Shown here: piece after piece, positions 16,712 to 25,338 of the stretch | How the letters are laid out: every line of letters begins with the position of its first letter | Position numbering within the stretch: the first letter of the stretch is position 1 | DNA from: CAVQBL01 sp963710715 | Lineage (GTDB): Bacteria > Pseudomonadota > Gammaproteobacteria > DSM-16500 | Assembly: GCA_963710715.1 (NCBI GenBank) | Contig: CAVQBL010000018.1 | Coordinates: forward strand, 124,001 to 188,000 | Length of the DNA: 64,000 nt | Reading direction: 5' to 3' | Position numbers and translations under genes: made by a program | Notes under the pieces: model-generated | The model's database searches: none | Told to the model about the DNA's origin: nothing | Seen by the model: only the letters and a program-made list of their open reading frames with translations

Positions 16712-17821
16712 ATGACTATTAAAACGCTCACTATTCAAGGCTATCGTTCAATTCAACAATTGCACTTAGAATTAAAGAATATAAACGTTGTAACAGGTTC
16801 AAATGGGTGTGGAAAAAGTAATTTATACAAGTCTGTTTATCTATTAGCAAAAGCAGCAACGGGAGAATTGGCAAAAACACTTGCTCTCGAAGGTGGCATG
16901 CCTTCTGTTTTATGGGCGGGAAAGAAAAAAACCAAATCTCCTGTGCGTTTATTGTTAGGCCTTCAAACAGATAATTTTAGTTTCGAAATAGCGTGTGGGT
17001 TACCTGCACCGTCTATATCAAAATTTACTTTAGATCCCTTAGTGAAAGAAGAGTACGTGTGGTTTGGCGAGACACGCCGAGCGGGTAATATATTATTGGA
17101 GCGACAAGCAGGTAGTGCATGGTTGACTAACCGAGATGGTGATCGTGTTATGTATCCGGCTAGCTTGTCACAATCAGAATCTGTTTTATCGCAGTTACAA
17201 GAGCCGCATTTATATCCTGAATTGTTTGATCTGAGTAATGAAATAAAAAAATGGCGTTTTTATCATTATTTTCGTACGGATCTTGAGTCACCCATACGCA
17301 TGCCGCAAATTGGTGTTAGAACGGGTGTGTTGAGTAATGATGGCCATGATCTTGCCGCTGCTTTGCAAACTATTATAGAGATAGGCGATCATCAATTGCT
17401 TTATGAAGTGATTGAGAAAGCATTTCCCGGGTCGCAATTATTAATTAATGTTGATGACAAAACCCGATTTGAGGTTCAGTTAAAGATGCCTGGCATTCTG
17501 CGACCGCTTGAGGCAAGAGAATTATCGGATGGTACCTTGCGGTATTTATGTTTAGTTGCAGCATTATTAAGTCCAAGGCCGGCTACATTGCTTGCTTTAA
17601 ATGAACCAGAGATGAGTTTACACCCAGAGTTAATGCAACCCTTGGCTGAGTTGATCACATTAGCAGCTCGTTACTCGCAAATTTGGGTGACTACACATTC
17701 TCAACGTCTTGCAGAAATGATTACTAAAGTATCTGGAGAACAACCCATCAATTTGATAAGAACAGAGCGTGGTACAGAAATAGAAGGTGTGGATTGTTTG
17801 GGTATAAAATATTTGGGTTAA
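16712..17821 (+). CDS. RecF/AAA_21-type ATPase, unknown role
   Basis: The 369-residue protein has an SMC/ABC-like ATPase core. Walker A GSNGCGKSN is at 29-37, the signature LSDGT at 271-275, Walker B LLALNEPE ends at 300, and the switch THS is at 328-330. No coiled-coil or TOPRIM domain is attached, so it is not a complete OLD-family nuclease. Stand-alone proteins of this type are common and often unexplained; some act in phage defence with a partner, but no partner gene is seen here. Its end is 1 bp from the convergent acyltransferase gene. Confidence 0.8.
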   Translation: MTIKTLTIQGYRSIQQLHLELKNINVVTGSNGCGKSNLYKSVYLLAKAATGELAKTLALEGGMPSVLWAGKKKTKSPVRLLLGLQTDNFSFEIACGLPAPSISKFTLDPLVKEEYVWFGETRRAGNILLERQAGSAWLTNRDGDRVMYPASLSQSESVLSQLQEPHLYPELFDLSNEIKKWRFYHYFRTDLESPIRMPQIGVRTGVLSNDGHDLAAALQTIIEIGDHQLLYEVIEKAFPGSQLLINVDDKTRFEVQLKMPGILRPLEARELSDGTLRYLCLVAALLSPRPATLLALNEPEMSLHPELMQPLAELITLAARYSQIWVTTHSQRLAEMITKVSGEQPINLIRTERGTEIEGVDCLGIKYLG

Positions 17822-17822
17822 G

Positions 17823-18737
17823 TTAATAAAACCGTTTTTCGCCTGAGGGTCGTGTCTTAAAGCGTTTATATTGCCAAATGTATTGCTCAGGTTTGTAGCG
17901 AATAATTTGTTCTAAAGCACTATTAAGCTCCGTGGCATCTGCAACTAAATCATCCGAAGGAAAATTTTCAACGGCGGGTAACATCAAAACCTCATAACTG
18001 AAATTATCATTGCTGCGAAAAAAACCAAATGGAATGATGGCTGCGTCGCTGAGTTTTGCAATACGTGAAGCAGATGTTAACGTGGAGCAAGAGATCCCAA
18101 AAAAAGGTGCAAATACGGTTTTTTTCTTGCCTTCATCAATATCATAAGCATACCAAATGGGGATATTATTATTGAGTCCTCTTAGTACGTCACGCATTTT
18201 ATGGCGTGCAATATAGTTTACATACGGTTTTTTGCGAAAATGCTCGTGTAAGTACGCAACAAAACGTTTTTTATGCGGTGTGTACATGACAGCAATAGAA
18301 TGTTTAGCGGAAAATAGCTGTCCGACGATTTCTAAACAGTGAAAGTGTGGGCTGATGAAAACAACCCCTTTCTTTTTAGCGAGTGCTTTTTCAAGATGTT
18401 CTATGCCAGATACACTCAGTGGTAAGTTTAATTTTTCTTGAGGTGCCCACCATGCCATGGCTGTTTCAACAATCCCCATCCCTAGCGAAGCAAAATTTTT
18501 TTTAACTAGCTCGGTTTGTTGCTTGGGTGTCAGTTGAGGAAAGCATAGTTTAATGTTAGTTTCAGTGATGTGTTTCAGTTTACGTGAGCAGTGGTAAATC
18601 AATTTTCCCATACTTTTTCCAAGGGTGATTTGGAAGCGATAAGGTAATTTTGCTAATAACCAGAAACCACCTAAGCCTAGCCATGCGGGCCAGTAGATTG
18701 GGTTGAATAGAAAGAGGCGTTCTGAAAGCTTATTCAT
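17823..18737 (-). CDS. LpxL/HtrB-family lipid A acyltransferase
   Basis: The 304-residue inner-membrane protein has an N-terminal hydrophobic anchor (about 15-35) and the acyltransferase motif HFHCLE, with His131 and Glu136 in an H-x4-E arrangement. Members add secondary acyl chains to lipid A using acyl-ACP. Which position is acylated (lauroyl, myristoyl or another) cannot be read here. Length and motif fit LpxL/LpxM. The gene is monocistronic as far as seen. Confidence 0.88.
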   Translation of the reverse strand: MNKLSERLFLFNPIYWPAWLGLGGFWLLAKLPYRFQITLGKSMGKLIYHCSRKLKHITETNIKLCFPQLTPKQQTELVKKNFASLGMGIVETAMAWWAPQEKLNLPLSVSGIEHLEKALAKKKGVVFISPHFHCLEIVGQLFSAKHSIAVMYTPHKKRFVAYLHEHFRKKPYVNYIARHKMRDVLRGLNNNIPIWYAYDIDEGKKKTVFAPFFGISCSTLTSASRIAKLSDAAIIPFGFFRSNDNFSYEVLMLPAVENFPSDDLVADATELNSALEQIIRYKPEQYIWQYKRFKTRPSGEKRFY

Positions 18738-18826
18738 GATATTTAGATTGATATAAATTTATTGTACATATCATACCATTTTTTTAGTAATATTTAGCAA
18801 GCTTTGCCAAGCTTACAAAAAGAACT

Positions 18827-18967
18827 CGTCATTGCGAGCCTCACGCCTTAGCTTTATGTGAGACGTGGCAATCCAGAATGGTGATGAGTTATAGGCAGTA
18901 CTGGATTGCGCAGCCTGCCCCAGCATGCTCTTAGCTGGGGTCGCAAAAGGCGCTCCTCGCAATGACG
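18827..18967. repeat. Dispersed inverted-repeat element, full copy (141 bp)
   Basis: The element begins CGTCATTGCGAG and ends CTCGCAATGACG, a perfect 12-bp terminal inverted repeat. Internal inner arms include GGCAATCCAG and CTGGATTGC. It is related to copies at 20571-20648 (half), 30377-30530, 31829-31858 (half) and 39584-39703 (full). It lies in the gap before acyP. Elements with these ends are seen widely in gammaproteobacteria and behave like non-autonomous MITE/REP sequences. Confidence 0.8.
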
Positions 18968-18988
18968 GGCAAGGAATAAGGAAATCCC

Positions 18989-19264
18989 ATGCAAAAAAAA
19001 CAATGTATTAATTATTTTGTTTCTGGACGTGTACAGGGGGTTTGGTTTCGTGCCAATACACAAAAACAAGCTAATCTCCTGGGAATAACGGGCTGGACAC
19101 GTAATTTGCCAGATGGCCGTGTTGAAGTATTAGCATGTGGTGATGCAACTCAACTTGAAATGTTTTATACGTGGTTGCAAAAAGGGCCACCCTTAGCTGA
19201 AGTCACCCATGTGGCTCGCGCAGAAGTTCCTTGGCAGGACCATGATACTTTTGAAGTGAAATGA
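18989..19264 (+). CDS. acyP: Acylphosphatase
   Basis: The 91-residue protein has the acylphosphatase signature GRVQGVWFRANTQKQA (about 13-28), containing the catalytic arginine, and then GWTRNLPDGRVEV with the catalytic asparagine. It hydrolyses acyl phosphates such as carbamoyl phosphate in the cytoplasm. The length is the family norm. Its start follows the repeat element by 21 bp, with an AAGGAAAT ribosome binding site. Confidence 0.95.
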   Translation: MQKKQCINYFVSGRVQGVWFRANTQKQANLLGITGWTRNLPDGRVEVLACGDATQLEMFYTWLQKGPPLAEVTHVARAEVPWQDHDTFEVK

Positions 19265-19303
19265 TATAATCCTAGATTCGGTTATTACCAAGGACCCGTT
19301 GTT

Positions 19304-20041
19304 ATGGAGCAATCGCTTACCCTGGTTTTACTTTATGCTTTACTGCCTGCATGTAGCATGGTTGTGGGTGGTGGGTTAGTAGCAACTCATTATTTACTTC
19401 GCCATAAAGCACGAAGTGCAATACAACATTTTGCTGCCGGTTCCGTGTTTGCGGCAGTATCGCTTGAGATCTTACCTAGAGTCGTGGGTAACGATACACC
19501 CTGGCAAATGGTGCTTGGATTCCTTCTAGGTTTGGCAATCATGTTTGCGGTGAAAGCATTGACGGAGTATTTGCGGTCAGTTGGGCAAAACGCCTCTACT
19601 GCATATTCGCCGGTTGCTACCTTTTCAGGGATTAGCATTGATTTATTTGTAGATGGCTTATTAATTAGTATTGCTTTCCTAGCAGGTGTGCAAGGCGGAA
19701 TTTTAATTACTTTGGCACTGGCTATCGAAGAATTATTTTTAGGGATGAGTATGAGCCAACTTCTTGGCGATAGAAAAATTACTTACCCCAAACAAATGTT
19801 TATTATTGCCATTTTTGCACTACTCGTGTTGCTGGGAGCGTGGGCAGGTTTTAGTAGTATGCATGCTTTATCGCCGGCCCTAAATCCATTTATTTTGTCA
19901 CTTGGGATGTCTGCATTACTTTATCTTGTAACCGAAGAGTTATTAACAGACATGCACGCTAAGCTAGAGACACCCTGGATCACAGCCACTTTTTTCTTAG
20001 GATTTTTATTTATTTTAATCGTTGAGACAGTGTGGTGGTGA
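19304..20041 (+). CDS. ZIP-family-like metal transporter
   Basis: The 245-residue protein has about eight membrane spans. TM4 has DLFVDGLLISIAF and TM5 has LALAIEELFLGMS, in the positions where ZIP proteins carry HNxxDG and AIxxHE metal ligands. Here some histidines are replaced by acidic residues, so the metal preference may differ from zinc. The N-terminal half has a long hydrophobic stretch as usual. Transport of a divalent metal is likely, but the metal and direction are not known. It lies 10 bp upstream of sodC and may be co-transcribed. Confidence 0.7.
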   Translation: MEQSLTLVLLYALLPACSMVVGGGLVATHYLLRHKARSAIQHFAAGSVFAAVSLEILPRVVGNDTPWQMVLGFLLGLAIMFAVKALTEYLRSVGQNASTAYSPVATFSGISIDLFVDGLLISIAFLAGVQGGILITLALAIEELFLGMSMSQLLGDRKITYPKQMFIIAIFALLVLLGAWAGFSSMHALSPALNPFILSLGMSALLYLVTEELLTDMHAKLETPWITATFFLGFLFILIVETVWW

Positions 20042-20051
20042 AAATATAAAA

Positions 20052-20552
20052 ATGAAAAAGCTACTGTGTTTGCTCGTCGTTTTGATTACTACAGTTGCTG
20101 CAACTCTTGCACAGGCAAGCCTGATTATTCCCGTATGTCTGACTTCTAATTCAAGAACAACAATTGGTACGATAAAGGCCGATGACACAATTTTTGGGTT
20201 ATTGCTTACGCCCTGCTTGCGAGGTCTTTCACCCGGCGCTCATGGGATTCATATCCACCAATTCCCATTTTGTAGCGCATTGGGCGTTGATGCGGGTGGC
20301 CATTTCGATCCCAATAAAACCGGCCAGCATCGTGGGCCTTATGGCAGCGGCCATTTGGGTGATTTACCCGTATTGATTGTTGATGGCCGCGGACGTGCCA
20401 CTTTGCCCATACTTGCGCCGCGTCTTAAATTATCTGATCTTTATGGCCGTACACTGGTTATTAATACGGGCGGTGATAATTATGCGGATATACCTTATCT
20501 AAATGGTGGGTGTGGGATGAGGATTGCGTGCGGGGTTTTTCCTGATTATTAG
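20052..20552 (+). CDS. sodC: Periplasmic Cu/Zn superoxide dismutase-like protein lacking one copper ligand
   Basis: I start at the ATG at 20052; the frame to 20022 only adds ten residues over the end of the upstream gene. The 166-residue precursor has a signal peptide cut near AQA/S (about 22). The copper ligands H67 and H69 (HGIHIHQ), the bridging H84 (AGGHFDP), and the zinc ligands H93, H101 and D104 are all present, as are the disulfide cysteines C74 and C150 and the guiding Arg147. The fourth copper ligand, normally His in a LVxHxGGDN-like segment, is Asn138 (codon AAT at 20463-20465). Activity may therefore be weak or altered. The fold assignment is secure. Confidence 0.9.
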   Translation: MKKLLCLLVVLITTVAATLAQASLIIPVCLTSNSRTTIGTIKADDTIFGLLLTPCLRGLSPGAHGIHIHQFPFCSALGVDAGGHFDPNKTGQHRGPYGSGHLGDLPVLIVDGRGRATLPILAPRLKLSDLYGRTLVINTGGDNYADIPYLNGGCGMRIACGVFPDY

Positions 20553-20570
20553 TAACTAATCACGCCGTCA

Positions 20571-20648
20571 CTTATCACCATTCTGGATTGCCACGCCTCA
20601 CATAAAGCAAAGGCGTGAGGCTCGCAATGACGAGTTCTTTTTGTAAGA
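20571..20648. repeat. Dispersed inverted-repeat element, half copy
   Basis: This is the left half of the 18827-18967 element in reverse orientation, ending CTCGCAATGACG at 20632. Similarity continues into the flank (AGTTCTTTTTGTAAG), matching the sequence just outside the full copy. It lies between the convergent sodC and rubredoxin genes, and its inner stem CACGCCTCAC / GTGAGGC could help end transcription. Confidence 0.75.
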
Positions 20649-20662
20649 ATTGTGAATAGTTA

Positions 20663-20833
20663 CTATATTTCAATCATTTCAAAATCATCTTTTGTAGCGC
20701 CACATTCCGGACATTGCCAACTGGGAGGTACATCTTCCCAACGTGTACCGGGGGCAATGCCATCATCTGGCCAGCCATGTTCTTCGCTGTAAATAAAGCC
20801 GCAAAGCAAACACATGTAACGTTTATATTCCAT
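20663..20833 (-). CDS. Rubredoxin
   Basis: This small 56-residue protein has two iron-binding cysteine pairs: MCLLCGFIY (C8, C11) and CPECGATKDDFE (C41, C44). The conserved aromatic and acidic core is WPDDGIAPGTRWEDVP. It is a complete one-iron rubredoxin, a soluble electron carrier, often serving alkane hydroxylases or peroxide/superoxide reduction. Being next to sodC (convergent), it may belong to an oxidative-stress group, but it has its own direction. The gene is too short for the usual ORF length cut-off. Confidence 0.93.
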   Translation of the reverse strand: MEYKRYMCLLCGFIYSEEHGWPDDGIAPGTRWEDVPPSWQCPECGATKDDFEMIEI

Positions 20834-20904
20834 TTTCTCTTAACTCTCTAAAATTAATTTAACCGTTATGATACAGCATCACCGTTCTATCCTTCTTGAG
20901 CAAA

Positions 20905-22692
20905 TTAACGCCTTAATCTTTTATTACTGTCAGAAGTAGGGGTTGCATCTTCATTCAAGCTTCTTGTGTAGCCTAAAAAACGCATCGGATTACTAGAACT
21001 TGATGAAGTTTCTTGTCTCTCAACTGTAGATCCTTGTTTTTCATCTGTTGCTTTTCTTTTACGTTGAGAGGTTGAGCTTTTAATCGTGCTATTCTGAATA
21101 TCATTAGAGCTCTCAGCAGATAGAGGATCAAAAGTATCTCCATTTTCTACCGCCATTATAGATGAAGGTAAGAGAGAAGTTTCTTCTAAAGACATTTCTG
21201 TATCATCTTTATCATCATTCAAGCTTCTATTTGAGCTATCAAAACTTGATGAAGTTTTTTGCCTCTTAATTGCAGATTTTTGTTCTTCTTTTTTATCTAT
21301 TTCTTTTTCGAGTTGAGAGCGCAACCTTTTAGTTGTGTTACTCTCTCCTTTTACAGGCTGAACATCATTAGACTTCTTTGCAGATAATAAAAAATCAATC
21401 ATATCGTGGCGATCATTTTCTATTGCTAGCGTAAGCGGCGTAGCACCATCCTTGCGAGTTGCATTCACTTGAGCACCCGCAGCCAAGAGCAGCCTAGCAA
21501 TTCCCACATGACCCTTTTTTGCGGCAATATGCAGCGGAGTATTACCATCCAGCAGATTCAGGTCAGCTGCATTCACTTGGATACCCGGAACAGCCAAGAG
21601 CAGCCTAACAACTTCGACATGACCATTTTTTGCAGCAACACAAAGTGGGGTCAGCGGATACTCATGATGGTAATCCTTATCCCAACCAATTTCATTCACT
21701 TTAATCTCTGGAACATCCAAGAGCCGCTTAACAACTTCGACATGCCCCTCCCGTGCGGCAACATGCAGCGGGATAAGATCACTCGGGTTAGCTGCATTTA
21801 CTTGAAAATCCGGATTTGCATTCACTTGAATACCAGGCACAGCTAAAAGCAGTTCAACTACTTTCAGATGACCATAATTAACAGCTGCACAAAGAGGAGT
21901 GCCTTGCTCAAAAACCATGTCAACTTGAATATCATTAACTGGAATACCCTTAGCAGTTAAAAGTAACTTGACCACTTCGGCCTGCCCTACTAGAGCAGCA
22001 ATGTATAACGCTCTGCCAAAATTTTCAGCCACAGCACTGTGCAAATTACTCTTTAATAAGCTAGAAATCTGACTACTTTGATTCAACAATGCAGCCCAAT
22101 CTAATAAGGAATGACTGTAATGATCACGCGTAAAAATATCAATTATTCCATTATTACTTTTATTGCGCTTAAAAGCTTCGACAGCTTTTTTAAAAAAATA
22201 ATTTAATATAGATTGACTACCATGGCGACTCTCCCAATCGGAAAAGAGACTCTGTTCTTGAGATATACTATACCCGTGATATTGGAATAGTTTCTTAAAA
22301 CCCATTTTAGCTTTCCTCACAAACTCTCCATCGTCTTCTTTGAACGCTATTATGGTTCTTATACTAAATCTATCAACAAACAAACTAGTAATAGAACTAG
22401 CAATAGACCCACATTCTTCATTAACATAGCGCGTAAACAGTTGGTAATAGTCCGCTTCAGATTCTTTGCTATCTATCGAATAAAAGTTTTGATAATAATT
22501 TTGGAACATTTTATATTTTTTAGGATAATGTTGCCTAAGTCGCTCTTTCCATAAGACTTGATTTGTTTTCACTACCTGATAGTTCTCTTTGGATGTCCTG
22601 GCAAAGTGCACAAGTGCCTCAATGCCTAAAAAAGATAAAATATAATTTGTAGTATCTGTATTGAATCCTGGAACCATAAATCTGTTTCTCAT
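20905..22692 (-). CDS. F-box and ankyrin-repeat protein with basic C-terminal tail (effector candidate)
   Basis: The 595-residue protein starts with an F-box-like domain (about 10-50; YILSFLGIEALVHFARTSKE then WKERL). This domain in eukaryotes joins target proteins to the SCF ubiquitin ligase through Skp1. A helical region follows, then six or seven ankyrin repeats (about 195-430), with signatures such as PLHVAAREGHVEVVKRLL and TPLHIAAKKGHVGIARLLL. The C-terminal ~150 residues are charged and Ser/Thr-rich, with basic clusters (KRLRS, KRQK, RKRK) that could be nuclear signals. Legionella AnkB has the same F-box plus ankyrin plan. No export motif can be proven from sequence. The bacterial gene is flanked by a relict ORF. 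Confidence 0.8.
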   Translation of the reverse strand: MRNRFMVPGFNTDTTNYILSFLGIEALVHFARTSKENYQVVKTNQVLWKERLRQHYPKKYKMFQNYYQNFYSIDSKESEADYYQLFTRYVNEECGSIASSITSLFVDRFSIRTIIAFKEDDGEFVRKAKMGFKKLFQYHGYSISQEQSLFSDWESRHGSQSILNYFFKKAVEAFKRNKSNNGIIDIFTRDHYSHSLLDWAALLNQSSQISSLLKSNLHSAVAENFGRALYIAALVGQAEVVKLLLTAKGIPVNDIQVDMVFEQGTPLCAAVNYGHLKVVELLLAVPGIQVNANPDFQVNAANPSDLIPLHVAAREGHVEVVKRLLDVPEIKVNEIGWDKDYHHEYPLTPLCVAAKNGHVEVVRLLLAVPGIQVNAADLNLLDGNTPLHIAAKKGHVGIARLLLAAGAQVNATRKDGATPLTLAIENDRHDMIDFLLSAKKSNDVQPVKGESNTTKRLRSQLEKEIDKKEEQKSAIKRQKTSSSFDSSNRSLNDDKDDTEMSLEETSLLPSSIMAVENGDTFDPLSAESSNDIQNSTIKSSTSQRKRKATDEKQGSTVERQETSSSSSNPMRFLGYTRSLNEDATPTSDSNKRLRR

Positions 22693-22719
22693 ATTATAGT
22701 ATAAACCTCGTTTTCGTTA

Positions 22720-22959
22720 TCAAGCCACATCCACTATATCAAAATCAGGAAACAATAATACAGCAGGATAGACGTGCAATGCATGCTTTTTCCCATCTAC
22801 GGAGCGTACTAAAGGATACTCCTATAGTTGAGCGGCTTCTCCTATTCGATATAACCCTGTTTCTCGAAAGCGACTCTTGGGGCTGACCTCAACGATGTTT
22901 TTTTCGTCATTAGAGGGTATAATGTCACGGGACGACTGCTGAGATCTGCTCTTACACAT
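22720..22959 (-). pseudogene. Relict 80-codon ORF with an internal amber stop
   Basis: A frame starts at ATG 22959 (MCKSRSQQSS...), reaches TAG at 22822-22824, and continues in the same frame as clean coding-like sequence (EYPLVRSVDGKKHALHVYP...) to TGA at 22720-22722. It fills the gap between the F-box gene and hemL. I do not recognise the family. A single nonsense mutation in a small gene, or the tail of a larger lost gene, would explain it. Confidence 0.4.
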
Positions 22960-22972
22960 GAGGTTGATCATT

Positions 22973-24289
22973 ATGACCCAATCAAAAATGTTATTCCAAG
23001 AAGCTCAACAATATATTCCTGGCGGTGTGAATTCTCCGGTGCGTGCATTTTATGGGGTTGGGGGAGATCCTTTATTTATTAAATCCGCGCAAGGAGCTTA
23101 TCTAGTTGATGTCGATGGCCTTGAATATATTGATTACGTAGGATCGTGGGGACCCATGATTGTAGGTCATGCTCACCCTAAAGTTATTGAAGCAGTGACA
23201 GCGTGTATGCAGAATGGGCTGAGTTTTGGTGCCCCGACGGCAATCGAAGTCGAGTTAGCAAAAAAAATCTGTCAATTAATCCCTTCCATTGAACAAGTCC
23301 GCATGGTGAGCTCAGGAACAGAAGCGACGATGAGCGCAATCCGTTTAGCGCGCGGATTTACAAAACGTAATAAAATTATCAAATTTTCAGGTTGCTATCA
23401 TGGCCATGCGGATTCACTTTTAGTTGCTGCTGGTTCGGGTGTTTTGACATTAGGTATACCAAGCTCTGCGGGTGTCCCTGCGAGTACGGCAGAGCATACC
23501 TTGGTTGCAGATTTTAATCGTTTAGATACGGTGACTACCTTATTTAAAAAATACGGTTCTGATATTGCTGCTGTGATTGTTGAACCTGTGCCTGGAAATA
23601 TGAATTGTGTTCCGCCTGCAGGGAATTTTCTGTCTGGATTACGTGAACTCTGTGACCGGCATGGCAGTGTATTAATTTTTGATGAAGTGATGACAGGATT
23701 TCGCGTTGGATTAGGTGGCGCACAAGCGCATTTTAAAGTGCAGCCTGATTTAACCACGCTTGGAAAAATTATTGGCGGTGGGATGCCCGTGGGTGCATTT
23801 GGCGGCCGTGCAGATATCATGAAATATATTGCACCACTGGGTCCAGTGTACCAAGCAGGAACATTGTCTGGAAATCCCGTGGCTATGACCGCAGGATTAG
23901 TCACTTTAGAGTTAATTTCGGCACCGAATTTTTATCCACAACTCGAAGCAATCTTGAATAAACTATTGCAAGGATTAGTTGAACGTGCGCAAGCTGCAGA
24001 TATTCCATTTCAAGTGACATCGGTGGGCGGAATGTTTGGATTTTTCTTTACGCAAGCAGAAAAAATCACTACTTATGAAGATGTAAAAAATTGTGATATT
24101 GCACGGTTTAAACAATTTTTCCATGGTATGTTACAGGAAGGCATTTATCTTGCGCCATCTGCATATGAAGCAGGTTTTATTTCTTCAGCGCATGGCGAAA
24201 AAGAAATTGCTAAAACATTGGCGGCGGCGGAGAGGGTGTTTGAGGAGCTTACAAAATGCACGCAATCGTTGCGGGTGGAACAGGCTTAA
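22973..24289 (+). CDS. hemL: Glutamate-1-semialdehyde 2,1-aminomutase
   Basis: The start is taken at the ATG at 22973, nine bases after GAGG; the upstream ATG at 22958 contains that site. The 438-residue PLP enzyme shows the HemL opening IPGGVNSPVRAF, VSSGTEATMSAIRLARG, the cofactor-binding LIFDEVMTGFRV and the Schiff-base lysine in LGKIIGGGMPVGAFGG. It makes 5-aminolevulinate in the C5 haem pathway. It overlaps the downstream epimerase gene by 34 bp. Confidence 0.96.
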   Translation: MTQSKMLFQEAQQYIPGGVNSPVRAFYGVGGDPLFIKSAQGAYLVDVDGLEYIDYVGSWGPMIVGHAHPKVIEAVTACMQNGLSFGAPTAIEVELAKKICQLIPSIEQVRMVSSGTEATMSAIRLARGFTKRNKIIKFSGCYHGHADSLLVAAGSGVLTLGIPSSAGVPASTAEHTLVADFNRLDTVTTLFKKYGSDIAAVIVEPVPGNMNCVPPAGNFLSGLRELCDRHGSVLIFDEVMTGFRVGLGGAQAHFKVQPDLTTLGKIIGGGMPVGAFGGRADIMKYIAPLGPVYQAGTLSGNPVAMTAGLVTLELISAPNFYPQLEAILNKLLQGLVERAQAADIPFQVTSVGGMFGFFFTQAEKITTYEDVKNCDIARFKQFFHGMLQEGIYLAPSAYEAGFISSAHGEKEIAKTLAAAERVFEELTKCTQSLRVEQA

Positions 24290-25206
24290 TTGGGCAAGCA
24301 TTGATTCATCACTGGCTTACAAAAAATTATAAAATCACAGTCATTGGTCGGTCACGAGCAAAAATTTCTAATCTATTTGGCAATCGTGTGCGTGCCATAG
24401 AGCGTACTGAACTTTCAACAGAATCATTTCTGGATGCAGATGTGGTAGTGAATTTAGCAGGTGCTGGAGTCGCTGATCGACGCTGGACTTCTTCGTATAA
24501 ACAAGAAATTTTAGACAGTCGCGTTGGCCCTACGCAGCGCATATCGACATTATTAGCATCGTTAGGCCAAGAAGCACCTCCCTTATTTAATGCCAGTGCT
24601 GTGGGTATTTATGGATTGCAACCACAGAGTCCTACAGGTCTTCCACCGCGATTCGATGAAAATACACCTATCGATTGGAATGCAGCACCGGATTTTTTAT
24701 CGCATGTTGGACGCGAATGGGAAAAAACGACACGCATTGCAAGCGACAAAGGCGTGCGAGTGGTTAATTTGCGATTTGGCGTGGTGCTTACGAAAGAAGG
24801 TGGAGCGTTGCCTAAAATTGCACGGCCATTTTATTTTTTTATGGGCGGCCCAGTTGGCACAGGCCATCAGCCTTTTACGTGGGTTTCCATCATGGATTTA
24901 ATCTCAGCCATCGATTTTCTTTTAGAAAAAAAATCTATTTCTGGGCCAGTTAATATTGTTTCCCCACAGAGTGTCATGCAAGCTGATTTAGCACAAGCAA
25001 TTGGCAGTGTGTTGCATAAGCCAAGTAGGATGCGTATGCCAAGCTTTATGTTTAAAACATTATTGGGAAGTGAAATGGCTCAGGAATTACTTCTCGAAGG
25101 ACAAAATGTTTATCCACAGCGCTTGCTTGAATCTGGGTTTAAATTTTCTTTTCCAGAAATCACAGAGGCATTGAGCTATATTTTTGAATCTAAAGCAAGT
25201 AGTTAA
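24256..25206 (+). CDS. TIGR01777-type NAD(P)-dependent epimerase (YfcH-like)
   Basis: The 316-residue protein is a short-chain-dehydrogenase-like epimerase. The dinucleotide loop GGTGLIGQAL is at 7-16, VVNLAGAGVADRRW near 60-75, and a YG active-site pair falls in SAVGIYG. The family is widespread and its substrate is unknown. Length and motifs match. The start lies inside hemL (34-bp overlap), so the pair is probably translationally coupled. Confidence 0.9.
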   Translation: MHAIVAGGTGLIGQALIHHWLTKNYKITVIGRSRAKISNLFGNRVRAIERTELSTESFLDADVVVNLAGAGVADRRWTSSYKQEILDSRVGPTQRISTLLASLGQEAPPLFNASAVGIYGLQPQSPTGLPPRFDENTPIDWNAAPDFLSHVGREWEKTTRIASDKGVRVVNLRFGVVLTKEGGALPKIARPFYFFMGGPVGTGHQPFTWVSIMDLISAIDFLLEKKSISGPVNIVSPQSVMQADLAQAIGSVLHKPSRMRMPSFMFKTLLGSEMAQELLLEGQNVYPQRLLESGFKFSFPEITEALSYIFESKASS

Positions 25207-25338
25207 CGTTCGTATTGCCCAAGCACCAGGGTAAAAATAGTGAAATTTAGTGGAATATGGTGGGTTAATAGTGAGCTATTGTATTGACTAGATATCAGTA
25301 GAAAGGCTATACTTATTGACGACGGGTAAGTCCTAGTT

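Noticed and set aside
16712..17821. AAA ATPase as part of a phage defence system
   Set aside because: It has no nuclease partner, no TOPRIM domain and no defence gene beside it; its neighbours are lipid A and glycosyltransferase genes.
21469..21846. 125-codon repetitive frame opposite the ankyrin repeats
   Set aside because: Its repeats are only the complement of the ankyrin-coding units.
23398..23904. 168-codon antisense frame inside hemL
   Set aside because: It is a shadow of a strongly conserved PLP enzyme gene; the product is Pro/Ser/Ala-biased and has no ribosome binding site.
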